Of a DNA stretch of 64,000 bases, positions 43,201 to 52,900 are shown in pieces. Below the pieces are notes generated by a model that worked only from the letters and a program-made list of their open reading frames with translations, was not told where the DNA came from and did no database searches. The DNA comes from Rhizopus arrhizus (Eukaryota > Mucoromycota > Mucoromycetes > Mucorales > Rhizopodaceae). Every line of letters begins with the position of its first letter. The stretch's first letter is position 1. The position numbers and the translations under genes were made by a program. The stretch is taken from NCBI GenBank assembly GCA_024220505.1, contig JAKZZE010000030.1, positions 186,001 to 250,000 of the forward strand. Direction: 5' to 3'.

Positions 43201-43635
43201 ATTGTCACCTCCACTACCCAGGTTCTCTTACGCGCATGTCGCCCTGCTCTGGTGGTTGATCCCATTCTCTACGTTCCTGCTACTCGTGCAGAACGCTCTC
43301 TCTTGGTTCGTTGGCGTCTTGGTTGGCTGCCAGGTAAGCCTGAAGACTGTCCTTGTGGCCGTGATCGTCGTTCCCGTCGCCACTTTCTTGAGTGCGATTT
43401 GATACCGTCTTTCCTCTGGTCTGATCTGCCTCGCTGTCCTCCTGGGTCCTACCCTATAGACTTTGCTCTTTCCTCGTTGCCTCTTGGTCGCTCAGCTCGC
43501 TGTCCTCCTTGGTGGTCTTCTCTTCTCTTAATGCTCTGGCATATCCAACGTCTGTGTCGTCCTGATGGCTTCTATGCTATTGACTCTTCTCCTGGTGCCT
43601 CTTGGTATTCAAGTTCTTCTCGTCACCCTGACTGA
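40237..43635 (+). CDS. ORF2 protein of LINE copy 2 (APE endonuclease-RT)
   Basis: This frame has 1132 residues. The endonuclease (about 5-235) has LWNANGL, ITETWL, CGDFNARLGD and GSDHRLLTLS. A Pro/Ser/Gly linker with 15-bp-type repeats lies near 440-485. The RT (about 500-760) has FKKGDPSLPSNYRPISLTS, FLDIKSAYDTVDRR, GVLQGSVLSPHLYSVYI and FADD near 737. A Cys/His motif, CPCGRDRRSRRHFLEC, lies near 1038. The protein nicks the target, here inferred to be the tRNA-Ile gene, and primes cDNA synthesis from the nick. Confidence 0.94.
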   Translation: MSEVQHLSISLWNANGLRTTTVHEVLSHCLSSTLLFITETWLLSPSLLPTDWMQYHVYGVPVPSANRGSMGVTALVSPSCPFPVSQLPSANRYTLSLKVGPFRIHCLYVPPPLSNSEFINVLSSIPSLPNTFICGDFNARLGDLTGDALVSPRGAVMARWLADRSLTVLNGPLAHGIPTWVGFRDDREMSSILDMFLTNASLMSPRLDIASDLSLGSDHRLLTLSFSFAQSSASESSSDTPDFTLHPRRLWNLSRLGEPDPCQLYQDTFRSSSAPLLSQLKRLVQHPPSSRPHIDDLNASLNNIIYRSLDSSVGDRPPRPSHWKKYWTQQLQDAADFRNRCYRRWRRAFGIDKVYWWHQHQQANTSFRQAVANAKRLSWQAFCKSLESDFTKAISKVKQLKQRHQSSSSFSHPDGPSKAVEVMASHLASVFDGSLLPSTRPSPPPSPSSLGLPLGLHGSSPSGTSPPGMSPSGSSGPPGSSQSLFSPLTIHMYIGQLPTRKAPGADHIKAEMLKPISTDLSHLLSWFFSLCCQWSYVPSLWRHAQVYPIFKKGDPSLPSNYRPISLTSVFRKLLELSLAPWLASVSPRLDLAQGGFRPRRSALDQALCLHELMQSYYRRSHRFPVVAFLDIKSAYDTVDRRVIWDALSRSGAGSSPCLPLLVHLFDDVSVSVLVSNHSSAPFSPVTGVLQGSVLSPHLYSVYINTLPALLRQVAAPATHLVPSSGSPDAGMVPVNSLLFADDVAVIGSAKSVKEMLQLCDEHSLSLGYRWNPLKCAVLNHPTSSSSSSGSTQLKLYGTPLPLVDKFVYLGMPFVKTGLSAASVLPLRSPGVLQLMGILNKIGVNRQGFSLLLCARIYATFVRPKFEYGLAISKFSAAQVKEIDRLQDRCLRMMVGGHATSSTLVIKHMTTLPSMHHRIDVLTTRFCLRARSLPGSCLLSLLSSTLPVSRIKIHLDKNPLFLALPSPPPSSDARLKTFFRQYRERQVTSIVTSTTQVLLRACRPALVVDPILYVPATRAERSLLVRWRLGWLPGKPEDCPCGRDRRSRRHFLECDLIPSFLWSDLPRCPPGSYPIDFALSSLPLGRSARCPPWWSSLLLMLWHIQRLCRPDGFYAIDSSPGASWYSSSSRHPD

Positions 43636-43845
43636 AACCCTTCTTTGTCTGTCTCCTGCTGATCCCCCACGGAAGTAAAGCCATCAAAGTTCCTTGCCGT
43701 TGGGTTGTGACAGTAGGTCAGCTAAGTTGTGGAAGTAGGCAGTCCATCTCATCTTTTCACTTTATCTTTTTTTTGGAGTTTTTCTGTTTCTCAGGCTCCT
43801 TTTTTTGTATCTTATTCTCTTTTTTTATACTTGAAGATGCAATAA

Positions 43846-43859
43846 TGACTTTTTAGTCG
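43846..43859 (+). other. 3' stem-loop of LINE copy 2
   Basis: Stem GACT (43847-43850), loop TTTT, stem AGTC (43855-43858), with an outer T-G pair, followed by CGCCTGCA. Confidence 0.7.
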
Positions 43860-43900
43860 CCTGCAAATATCTTCCTATTAAATAAAACAAAATCTTTAAC

Positions 43901-43915
43901 CTGAGCTAAGCGACC
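43901..43915 (+). repeat. 15-bp tRNA-Ile target duplication (junction 3)
   Basis: CTGAGCTAAGCGACC lies between LINE copies 2 and 3. Confidence 0.9.
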
Positions 43916-44104
43916 ACCTTTCTTTCGCTCTTCCGACCGTTACATAAGGTAGACGACGCGTAATCAACTTTGAACTCGATTATCTCGCTCAATATAATAC
44001 ATCCATCAACCGTTTTAACATCAAAAAATTCGCTAATTTTTTCTCTACAAACCATATTTTTTTCAAGTTCATAACTCCTTTTTTTACAATTTTCGACATC
44101 CCCC

Positions 44105-45088
44105 ATGTCAGAACATTCCACCCTTGCTAATTTGCAAATGTCGACAAATGTCACAACTAATGTCGACATGCCCAACTCAACCGACCTCACACAAGCTGTG
44201 CAGTATCTATTAAATACTGTTCAAACCCTCCAACACCGTGTTACAACACACGACGACCTCTTGGCCGAACTTACTGCATTACGCAGTGAAAACTCTACAT
44301 TGAAAGCCGAGATTGCTAATCTCAAAGCTCAATTGAATGCTGCATCTGGCGAATCTGTCGCTAAGGCTACTTTTTCTGTTCCTGTCTCTTCTGTCCCTAC
44401 TTCTGTGGTCGAACAAGCGCCAACTACTGTCCGCCCTACTTATAGTGCTGTTGCCGCCCGTAACACTTCCAAACCTGCGTCTAAAAAGCGTAAGCTTGCT
44501 GCCGGCCGAACTTTTCAACCTGTGGATCCTACTGCACCTCGTGGATTCGAGTACTTGTACTTGAACCGTAACCGTAAGCTCACCCGCGCTGAAGTCAGAC
44601 GTAATCTACGTCTACTTGGTCTTGACCTCTCTCGTCTGCTCGATATCTGCTTCCCTGGCCCAAAGGTCATTGGTCTATTGGTGCACGTTCTTTACAAAGA
44701 AGAGGTGGTTTCTCTTCTTTCTGCTGCCAAGGTTCCGTTGGTTGACGGTTTTGATCCATTGGATCCTGTCAACTTGGCGGATCCTGAGCTCCAGCATCTT
44801 TCATCGGCTGACAAGGCTAATGAATGTGCTGAGCTCCAGTTCACTCGCTGCTCCCGTGCTCTCTCTCGTCTTGGTGCTGGCCGTGCTCACCTGGTGGGTC
44901 CCATAGGTAAGTACTTTTCTTCCAAGGGTTGGATCGATGAGGACTCTTTGGGTCAGATTCTGTCTTCCCTTCCCCCTTCCTCTTTTGCTGCTCGTGGTCG
45001 TGACCCAGGCGCTGCTTTCCGTGGTGACACGGTCATGTCAGATGCTTTGGTCTCTGATTCCGCTAGTGCTGGATCACACTCATTATGA
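44105..45088 (+). CDS. ORF1 protein of LINE copy 3
   Basis: This frame has 327 residues. The N-terminal third (MSEHSTLANLQMSTN) is unlike copies 2, 4 and 5 but keeps the coiled-coil (LLAELTALRSENSTLKAEIA) and the basic KKRKLAAGR patch. The C-terminal 140 residues are almost the same as in those copies. ORF2 starts in the ATGA overlap at the stop. Confidence 0.87.
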   Translation: MSEHSTLANLQMSTNVTTNVDMPNSTDLTQAVQYLLNTVQTLQHRVTTHDDLLAELTALRSENSTLKAEIANLKAQLNAASGESVAKATFSVPVSSVPTSVVEQAPTTVRPTYSAVAARNTSKPASKKRKLAAGRTFQPVDPTAPRGFEYLYLNRNRKLTRAEVRRNLRLLGLDLSRLLDICFPGPKVIGLLVHVLYKEEVVSLLSAAKVPLVDGFDPLDPVNLADPELQHLSSADKANECAELQFTRCSRALSRLGAGRAHLVGPIGKYFSSKGWIDEDSLGQILSSLPPSSFAARGRDPGAAFRGDTVMSDALVSDSASAGSHSL

Positions 45089-48000
45089 GTGAGGTCCAAC
45101 ACCTTTCTATAAGCCTTTGGAACGCGAATGGTCTTCGGACCACGACCGTTCATGAAGTCTTGTCTCATTGTCTCTCCTCTACTCTCCTTTTTATCACCGA
45201 GACTTGGCTTCTTTCCCCTTCTCTTCTTCCTACTGACTGGATGCAGTATCATGTGTATGGTGTTCCTGTACCTTCGGCCAACCGTGGTTCGATGGGTGTT
45301 ACTGCTCTGGTCTCTCCTTCTTGTCCCTTTCCTGTCTCTCAACTTCCTTCACCGAATCGGTATACCCTTTCGTTGAAGGTCGGACCCTTTCGCATTCATT
45401 GTTTGTATGTACCTCCTCCTCTTTCTAACTCTGACTTTATTAATGTACTGTCCTCCATTCCTTCTCTCCCCAATACTTTTATTTGTGGCGACTTTAATGC
45501 TCGTCTTGGTGACCTCACTGGTGATGCATTGGTCTCTCCTCGTGGTGCTGCTATGGCTCGCTGGCTTGCTGATCGTTCCTTGACCGTTCTGAACGGCCCA
45601 CTGGCTCATGGTATTCCTACCTGGGTCGGATTTCGTGATGATCGAGAGATAAGTAGCATCATTGACATGTTTTTAACAAACGCGTCATTGATGTCTCCTC
45701 GCCTTGACATCGCGTCTGACTTGTCTCTTGGTTCTGACCATCGTCTACTCACGCTGTCTTTTTCTTTTGCTCAGTCAAGTGCCTCTGAGTCTATGTCTGA
45801 TACCAATGATACCACACTACATCCTCGTCGACTATGGAACTTGTCTCGCCTTGGTGAACCTGATCCATGTCAGCTGTATCAAGATACCTTTCGTTCGTCA
45901 TCTGCTCCTTTGCTTTCTCAACTGAAGAGGTTGGTTCAACACCCTCCTTCTTCACGTCCGCCTATTGACGACCTCAACGCGTCGCTCAAGAACATCATCT
46001 ACAGCTCTCTTGACTCTTCTGTCGGTGACCGACCTCCACGTCCATCGCATTGGAAAAAGTACTGGACGCAACAACTCCAAGATGCTGCTGACTTCCGCAA
46101 CAGGTGCTACCGTAGATGGCGTCGTGCCTTTGGTATTGACAAAGTCTATTGGTGGCATCAACATCAACAAGCGAATGTCTCCTTTCGTCAAGCTGTGGCC
46201 AATGCCAAACGTCTATCCTGGCAAGCATTTTGCAAGTCTTTAGAAACTGACTTTACCAAAGCCGTATCCAAAGTCAAGCAACTCAATCGACGACATCAGT
46301 CGTCATCGTCGTTTTCCCATCCTGATGGTCCATCTAAGGCAGTGGAGGTAATGGCTAGTCACTTGGCTTCGGTCTTTGATGGCAGTCTTCTACCTTCCAC
46401 TCGTCCACCTTCTCCTCCATCTCCATCCTCTCTTGGTTTGCCTCTTGGTCTACATGGTTCGTCTCCTTCTGGTACGTCTCCCTCTGATTCCTCTGGTCCT
46501 CCTGGTTCAAGTCACTCTTTATTCACTCCTTTAACTATTCACATGTACATCGGTCAGCTTCCTACTCGTAAAGCTCCTGGTGCTGATCACATCAAGGCCG
46601 AGATGCTCAAGCCGATCAGTACTGACCTCTCTCACTTGCTGTCTTGGTTCTTCTCCTTGTGCTGTCAATGGTCTTACGTTCCTTCTCTCTGGCGGCATGC
46701 TCAAGTCTATCCGATCTTCAAGAAAGGTGATCCTTCGCTGCCGTCCAACTATCGACCGATCTCCCTGACCTCGGTGTTCAGAAAGCTCCTTGAGCTTAGT
46801 CTTGCTCCATGGCTCGCCTCGGTGTCGCCTCGACTTGATCTGGCTCAAGGTGGCTTTCGTCCTCGTCGCTCAGCTCTTGACCAAGCCCTATGTCTTCATG
46901 AGCTGATGCAGTCTTACTATCGTCGTTCACATCGTTTTCCTGTGGTGGCATTCCTGGATATCAAGTCGGCCTACGATACTGTCGACCGGCGTGTTATCTG
47001 GGATGCTCTCTCTCGTTCTGGTGCTGGTTCTTCTCCTTGCCTACCTCTCTTGGTTCATCTTTTCGATGATGTCTCGGTGTCTGTTTTGGTGTCAAACCAT
47101 TCTTCTGCTGCTTTTTCTCCTGTCACCGGTGTCTTGCAAGGTTCTGTTCTCAGTCCTCACTTGTACTCGGTGTACATCAATACATTACCTGCTCTCCTTC
47201 GTCAAGTCGCTGCTCCTGCTACACATTTGGTTCCCTCCTCTGGTTCTGCTGATGCTGGTATGGTCCCAGTGAACTCTCTCCTCTTTGCTGACGATGTCGC
47301 AGTCATTGGCTCGGCAAAGTCAGTCAAAGAGATGCTCAAGCTCTGTGAAGAACACTCCCTGTCTCTTGGATATCGCTGGAATCCTCTGAAGTGCGCGGTG
47401 CTCAACCACCCCACTTCCTCTTCATCATCATCTGGTTCAACCCAATTAAGCCTCTATGGTACTTCTCTGCCCTTGGTCGACAAGTTCGTATACCTTGGTA
47501 TGCCTTTTGTCAAGACTGGTCTCTCTGCTGCTTCGGTGCTTCCTCTTCGTTCTCCTGGTGTTCTCCAGTTAATGGGTATTCTCAACAAGATTGGCGTGAA
47601 CCGTCAAGGTTTTTCTCTGCTACTGTGTGCTCGGATCTATGCTACTTTTGTCCGCCCAAAATTCGAATATGGTCTAGCCATTTCCAAGTTTTCTGCTGCT
47701 CAAGTCAAAGATATCGACCGTTTACAAGACCGATGCCTTCGTATGATGGTTGGTGGTCATGCCACCTCCTCTACGTTGGTTATCAAACATATGACAACCT
47801 TGCCGTCTATGCACCACCGCATAGATGTGCTTACCACTCGTTTCTGCCTTCGTGCTCGCTCTCTACCTGGTTCTTGCCTGCTGTCTCTCCTGTCGTCAAC
47901 GCTGCCTGTCTCTCGAATCAAGATCCATCTTGACAAGAATCCGCTCTTCTTGGCTTTGCCTTCTCCTCCTCCGTCCTCCGATGCTCGGCTCAAGACCTTC

Positions 48001-48468
48001 TTTCGCCAGTATCGTGAGCGTCAAGTCATCACTCTCGTCACCTCCACTACCCAGGTTCTCTTACGCGCATGTCGCCCTGCTCTGGTGGTTGATCCCGTCC
48101 TATACGTTCCTGCAACCCGTGCAGAACGCTCTCTCTTGGTTCGTTGGCGTCTTGGCTGGCTGCCAGGTAAGCCTGAAGACTGTCCTTGTGGCCGTGATCG
48201 TCGCTCTCGCCGTCACTTTCTCGAGTGTGATTTGATCCCGTCCTTCCTTTGGTCTGATCTGCCTCGCTGTCCTCCTGGGTCTTATCCCATTGACTTTGCT
48301 CTTTCCTCGTTGCCTCTTGGCCGTTCAGCTCGCTGTCCTCCTTGGTGGTCATCACTGCTCCTTATGCTCTGGCATATTCAACGTCTCTGCCGTCCTGATA
48401 GCTTCTATGCTATTGATTCTTCTCCTGGTGCCTCTTGGTATTCAAGTTCTTCTCGCAACTCTGACTGA
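45085..48468 (+). CDS. ORF2 protein of LINE copy 3 (APE endonuclease-RT)
   Basis: This 1127-residue frame has the same domain order and catalytic motifs as copy 2 (CGDFNARLGD, GSDHRLLTLS, FLDIKSAYDTVDRR, FADD, CPCGRDRRSRRHFLEC). It has the shortest linker of the copies, with only one SPSGTSPSDSSGPPGSS block. No stop or frameshift is present. Confidence 0.94.
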   Translation: MSEVQHLSISLWNANGLRTTTVHEVLSHCLSSTLLFITETWLLSPSLLPTDWMQYHVYGVPVPSANRGSMGVTALVSPSCPFPVSQLPSPNRYTLSLKVGPFRIHCLYVPPPLSNSDFINVLSSIPSLPNTFICGDFNARLGDLTGDALVSPRGAAMARWLADRSLTVLNGPLAHGIPTWVGFRDDREISSIIDMFLTNASLMSPRLDIASDLSLGSDHRLLTLSFSFAQSSASESMSDTNDTTLHPRRLWNLSRLGEPDPCQLYQDTFRSSSAPLLSQLKRLVQHPPSSRPPIDDLNASLKNIIYSSLDSSVGDRPPRPSHWKKYWTQQLQDAADFRNRCYRRWRRAFGIDKVYWWHQHQQANVSFRQAVANAKRLSWQAFCKSLETDFTKAVSKVKQLNRRHQSSSSFSHPDGPSKAVEVMASHLASVFDGSLLPSTRPPSPPSPSSLGLPLGLHGSSPSGTSPSDSSGPPGSSHSLFTPLTIHMYIGQLPTRKAPGADHIKAEMLKPISTDLSHLLSWFFSLCCQWSYVPSLWRHAQVYPIFKKGDPSLPSNYRPISLTSVFRKLLELSLAPWLASVSPRLDLAQGGFRPRRSALDQALCLHELMQSYYRRSHRFPVVAFLDIKSAYDTVDRRVIWDALSRSGAGSSPCLPLLVHLFDDVSVSVLVSNHSSAAFSPVTGVLQGSVLSPHLYSVYINTLPALLRQVAAPATHLVPSSGSADAGMVPVNSLLFADDVAVIGSAKSVKEMLKLCEEHSLSLGYRWNPLKCAVLNHPTSSSSSSGSTQLSLYGTSLPLVDKFVYLGMPFVKTGLSAASVLPLRSPGVLQLMGILNKIGVNRQGFSLLLCARIYATFVRPKFEYGLAISKFSAAQVKDIDRLQDRCLRMMVGGHATSSTLVIKHMTTLPSMHHRIDVLTTRFCLRARSLPGSCLLSLLSSTLPVSRIKIHLDKNPLFLALPSPPPSSDARLKTFFRQYRERQVITLVTSTTQVLLRACRPALVVDPVLYVPATRAERSLLVRWRLGWLPGKPEDCPCGRDRRSRRHFLECDLIPSFLWSDLPRCPPGSYPIDFALSSLPLGRSARCPPWWSSLLLMLWHIQRLCRPDSFYAIDSSPGASWYSSSSRNSD

Positions 48469-48678
48469 AACCCTTCTTTGTCTGTCTCCTGCTGATCCCC
48501 CACGGAAGTAAAGCCATCAAAGTTCCTTGCCGTTGGGTTGTGACAGTACGTCAGCTAAGTTGTGGAAGTAGGCAGTCAATCTCATCTTTTTACTTTATCA
48601 TTTTTTTGGAGTTTTTCTGTTTCTCAGGCTCCTTTTTTTGTACTTATTCTTTTATCATTGTACTTGAAGATGCAACAA

Positions 48679-48692
48679 TGACTTTTTAGTCG
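48679..48692 (+). other. 3' stem-loop of LINE copy 3
   Basis: Stem GACT, loop TTTT, stem AGTC with an outer T-G pair. It is identical to copy 2 although the sequence just upstream differs by a base (GCAACAATG). Confidence 0.7.
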
Positions 48693-48733
48693 CCTGCAAA
48701 TATCTTCCTATTAAATAAAACAAAATCTTTAAC

Positions 48734-48748
48734 CTGAGCTAAGCGACC
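48734..48748 (+). repeat. 15-bp tRNA-Ile target duplication (junction 4)
   Basis: CTGAGCTAAGCGACC lies between LINE copies 3 and 4. Confidence 0.9.
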
Positions 48749-48937
48749 ACCTTTCTTTCGCTCTTCCGACCGTTACACAAGGTATAGTACGCGTAATCAA
48801 CTTTGAACTCAAATATCTCTGCGAATACGATACATCCATCTACCGTTTTAACACCAAAATAATCGTCGTATTTTTCTCTACAAACTATATTTTTTTCAAC
48901 TCGATTGCTGTATTTTTCACCATTTTCGACATTTCCC

Positions 48938-49942
48938 ATGTCTCAACAATCTGGCACTCCCATTTCGCTCATCTCGCAAGATGGAGTTGCAAATGTCAAC
49001 ATTCCAAACGCTTCTGACATGCAACAAGCTTTGCAATATTTATTGCACAACTTCGAAACACTCCAGCAACGTGTTTCAACACACGATGACTTGTTTGCTG
49101 AACTGACTGCTTTACGCAGTGAAAATGCTACTCTGAAGGCGAAAATCGCCTCACTCGAGTCTCAACTTTCCGCTGGCGCTGACGTCAACCGTTCTTCCGC
49201 TTTTTCCTCTTTGGCTTCCGACCCGGTTACCATACGTGCACCCCAAGATGCACCCCAAACGAACAATGCAACCTATAGTTCTATTGCTGCCAAGGCTGCT
49301 GCTACTACTGCTACTACTACCCGTCGCCCACCTAGCAAGAAGCGAAAGCTTGCTGCTAGTCGCCCATTCCAACCAGTTGACCCTTCTGCTCCTCGTGGTT
49401 TCGAATACCTGTACTTGCATAGAAACCGCAAACTGTCCCGTGCTGAAATTAGACGCAACCTGCGTTTACTTGGTCTTGATCTTTCCCGTGTTTTGGACAT
49501 CTGCTTTCCTGGCCCAAAGGCCATTGGTCTCCTGATCCATGTTCTTTACAAAGAAGAGGTGATCTCTCTTCTTTCTGCTGCCAAGGTTCCGTTGGTTGAC
49601 GGTTTTGATCCTTTGGATCCTGTCCACTTGGCGGATCCTGAGCTCCAGCATCTTTCATCGGCTGACAAGGCTAATGAATGTGCTGAGCTTCAGTTCACTC
49701 GCTGCTCCCGTGCTCTCTCTCGTCTTGGTGCTGGCCGTGCTCATCTGGTGGGTCCCGTAGGTAAGTACTTTTGTTCCAAGGGTTGGCTTGATGAGGACTC
49801 TTTGAGTCAGATTCTGTCTTCCCTTCCCCCTTCCTCTTTTGCTTCTCGTGGTCGTGACCCAGGCGCTGCTTTCCGTGGTGACACGGTCATGTCAGATGCT
49901 TTGGTCTCTGATTCCGCTAGTGCTGGATCACACTCATTATGA
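48938..49942 (+). CDS. ORF1 protein of LINE copy 4
   Basis: This frame has 334 residues from the Met at 48938, with MSQQSGTPISLISQDG at the start. It has the coiled coil, the KKRKLAASRPF patch and the RRM-like domain as in copy 2; its closest relative is copy 5. It ends in the ATGA overlap. Confidence 0.88.
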   Translation: MSQQSGTPISLISQDGVANVNIPNASDMQQALQYLLHNFETLQQRVSTHDDLFAELTALRSENATLKAKIASLESQLSAGADVNRSSAFSSLASDPVTIRAPQDAPQTNNATYSSIAAKAAATTATTTRRPPSKKRKLAASRPFQPVDPSAPRGFEYLYLHRNRKLSRAEIRRNLRLLGLDLSRVLDICFPGPKAIGLLIHVLYKEEVISLLSAAKVPLVDGFDPLDPVHLADPELQHLSSADKANECAELQFTRCSRALSRLGAGRAHLVGPVGKYFCSKGWLDEDSLSQILSSLPPSSFASRGRDPGAAFRGDTVMSDALVSDSASAGSHSL

Positions 49943-52900
49943 GTGAGGTCCAACACCTTTCTATAAGCCTTTGGAACGCGAATGGTCTTCGGACCACGAC
50001 CGTTCATGAGGTCCTGTCTCATTGTTTATCTTCCACACTCCTTTTTATTACCGAGACTTGGCTTCTTTCCCCTTCGCTCCTTCCTACTGACTGGATGCAG
50101 TATCATGTGTATGGTGTTCCTGTACCTTCGGCCAACCGTGGTTCGATGGGTGTTACTGCTCTGGTCTCTCCTTCTTGTCCCTTTCCTGTCTCTCAACTTC
50201 CTTCAGCGAATCGGTATACCCTTTCGTTGAAGGTCGGACCGTTTCGCATTCATTGTTTGTATGTTCCCCCTCCTCTTTCCAACTCTGAACTTATTAATGT
50301 ACTTTCCTCCATTCCTTCTCTCCCCAATACTTTTATTTGTGGCGACTTTAATGCTCGTCTTGGTGACCTCACTGGTGATGCATTGGTCTCTCCTCGTGGT
50401 GCTGCTATGGCTCGCTGGCTTGCTGATCGCTCTTTGACCGTTCTGAACGGCCCACTGGCTCATGGTATTCCTACCTGGGTCGGGTTTCGTGATGATCGAG
50501 AGATGAGTAGCATCATTGACATGTTTTTAACAAACGCGTTATTGATGTCTCCTCGCCTTGATATCGCGTCTGACTTGTCTCTTGGTTCTGATCATCGTCT
50601 ACTAACGCTGTCATTTTCTTTTGCTCAGTCAAGTGCCTCTGAGTCTATGTCTGATACATCTGATACCACATTACATCCTCGTCGACTATGGAACTTGTCT
50701 CGCCTTGGTGAACCTGATCCATGTCAATTGTATCAAGACACCTTTCGTTCGTCCTCTGCTCCTTTGCTGTCTCAACTGAAGAGGTTGGTTCAACACCCTC
50801 CTTCTTCACGTCCGCCTATTGACGACCTCAACGCGTCGCTCAACGATATCATCTACCGCTCCCTTGACTCTTCTGTCGGTGATCGTCCACCTCGTCCTTC
50901 ACATTGGAAAAAGTACTGGACACAACAACTTCAAGATGCTGCTGACTTCCGCAACAGGTGCTACCGTAGATGGCGTCGTGCCTTTGGCATCGACAAAGTC
51001 TATTGGTGGCATCAACATCAACAAGCGAATACCTCTTTCCGTCAAGCTGTGGCCAATGCCAAACGTCTCTCCTGGCAAGCATTTTGCAAGTCTCTCGAAT
51101 CTGACTTCACTAAAGCCGTTTCCAAAGTCAAGCAACTCAATCGACGACATCAGTCATCATCGTCGTTTTCCCATCCTGATGGTCCGTCTAAGGCAGTGGA
51201 GGTAATGGCTAGTCACTTGGCTTCGGTCTTTGATGGCAGTCTTCTACCTTCCACTCGCCCACCACCTCCATCATCTCCATCCTCTCTTGGTTTGCCTCTT
51301 GGTCTCCATGGTTCGTCTCCCTCTGGTTCGTCTCCTTCTGGTACGTCTCCCTCTGGTATGTCTCCTTTTGGTTCCTCTGGTCCTCCTGGTTCAAGTCACT
51401 CTTTATTCACTCCTTTAACAATCCACATGTATATCGGTCAGCTCCCTACTCGTAAAGCTCCTGGTGCTGATCACATCAAGGCCGAGATGCTCAAGCCGAT
51501 CAGTACTGACCTCTCCCACTTGCTGTCTTGGTTCTTCTCCTTGTGCTGTCAATGGTCTTACGTTCCTTCTCTCTGGCGGCATGCTCAAGTCTATCCAATC
51601 TTCAAGAAAGGTGATCCTTCGCTGCCGTCCAATTATCGACCGATCTCACTGACCTCGGTGTTCAGAAAGCTCCTTGAGCTTAGTCTCGCTCCATGGTTGT
51701 CTTCTGTCTCTCCTCCCCTTGACCTCGCTCAAGGTGGTTTCCGTCCTCGTCGCTCAGCTCTTGATCAAGCCCTATGCCTTCATGAGCTGATGCAGTCTTA
51801 CTATTGTCGATCTCATCGTTTTCCTGTGGTTGCATTCCTGGATATCAAGTCGGCCTACGATACCGTCGACCGGCGTGTTATCTGGGATGCTCTCTCTCGT
51901 TCTGGTGCTGGTTCGTCTCCTTGTCTGCCTCTCTTGGTCCATCTCTTTGATGATGTCTCGGTGTCTGTCCTGGTGTCAAACCATTCTTCTGCTGCTTTCT
52001 CTCCTGTCACCGGTGTCTTGCAAGGTTCTGTTCTCAGTCCTCACTTGTACTCGGTGTACATCAATACTCTTCCTGCTTTACTTCGTCAAGTCGCTGCTCC
52101 TGCCACCCATTTGGTTCCCTCCTCTGGTCGCTCCGATGCTGGTATGGTCCCAGTCAACTCTCTCCTCTTTGCTGACGATGTCGCAGTCATTGGCTCGGCA
52201 AAGTCAGTCAAAGAGATGCTCAAGCTCTGTGAGGATCACTCGCTGTCTCTTGGATATCGTTGGAATCCTCTGAAGTGTGCGGTGCTCAACCACCCCACTT
52301 CCTCTTCATCGTCATCTGGTTCAACCCAACTTACACTCTATGGTACTTCTCTGCCTTTGGTCGACAAGTTTGTGTACCTTGGTATGCCTTTCGTCAAGGC
52401 TGGTCTCTCTGCTGCTTCGGTGCTTTCTCTTCGTTCTCCTGGTGTGCTTCAACTAATGGGTATTCTCAACAAGATTGGCGTGAATCGTCAAGGCTTTTCT
52501 CTGCTCCTGTGTGCTCGCATCTATGCCACATTTGTCCGTCCAAAGTTCGAATATGGTCTCGCCATTTCCAAATTTTCTGCTGCTCAAGTGAAAGAAATTG
52601 AACGTCTTCAAGATCGCTGCCTTCGTATGATGGTAGGTGGCCATGCCACTTCTTCCACCACCATTATCAAGCATCTCACTACTTTGCCATCTATGCGCCA
52701 TCGTGTAGATGTGCTTACAACTCGCTACTGTCTTCGTGCTCGCTCTCTCCCTGCTTCTTGCTTGCTGTCTCTGTTGTCAACAACGTTACCTGTCTCTCGC
52801 ATACAAATCCATCTTCAAAAGAATCCGCTCTTCTTGGCTCTGCCTTTTCCTCCTCCGTCCTCCGATGCTCGGCTCAAGACCTTCTTTCGCCAGTATCGTG

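Larger units (their letters stand above)
39041..43900 (+). mobile_element. LINE copy 2 (family 2), full length
   Basis: This element is about 4.86 kb with a 5' UTR of about 190 bp, ORF1, overlapping ORF2 and a 3' UTR of about 265 bp that ends in AAAATCTTTAAC with no poly(A). All frames are open. It is closely related to copies 3-5. Confidence 0.94.
43916..48733 (+). mobile_element. LINE copy 3 (family 2, mosaic 5' part), full length
   Basis: This element is about 4.82 kb. The 5' UTR and the first ~600 bp of ORF1 are clearly diverged from copies 2, 4 and 5, while everything from about 44.7 kb on is nearly identical to them. All frames are open. Confidence 0.93.
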
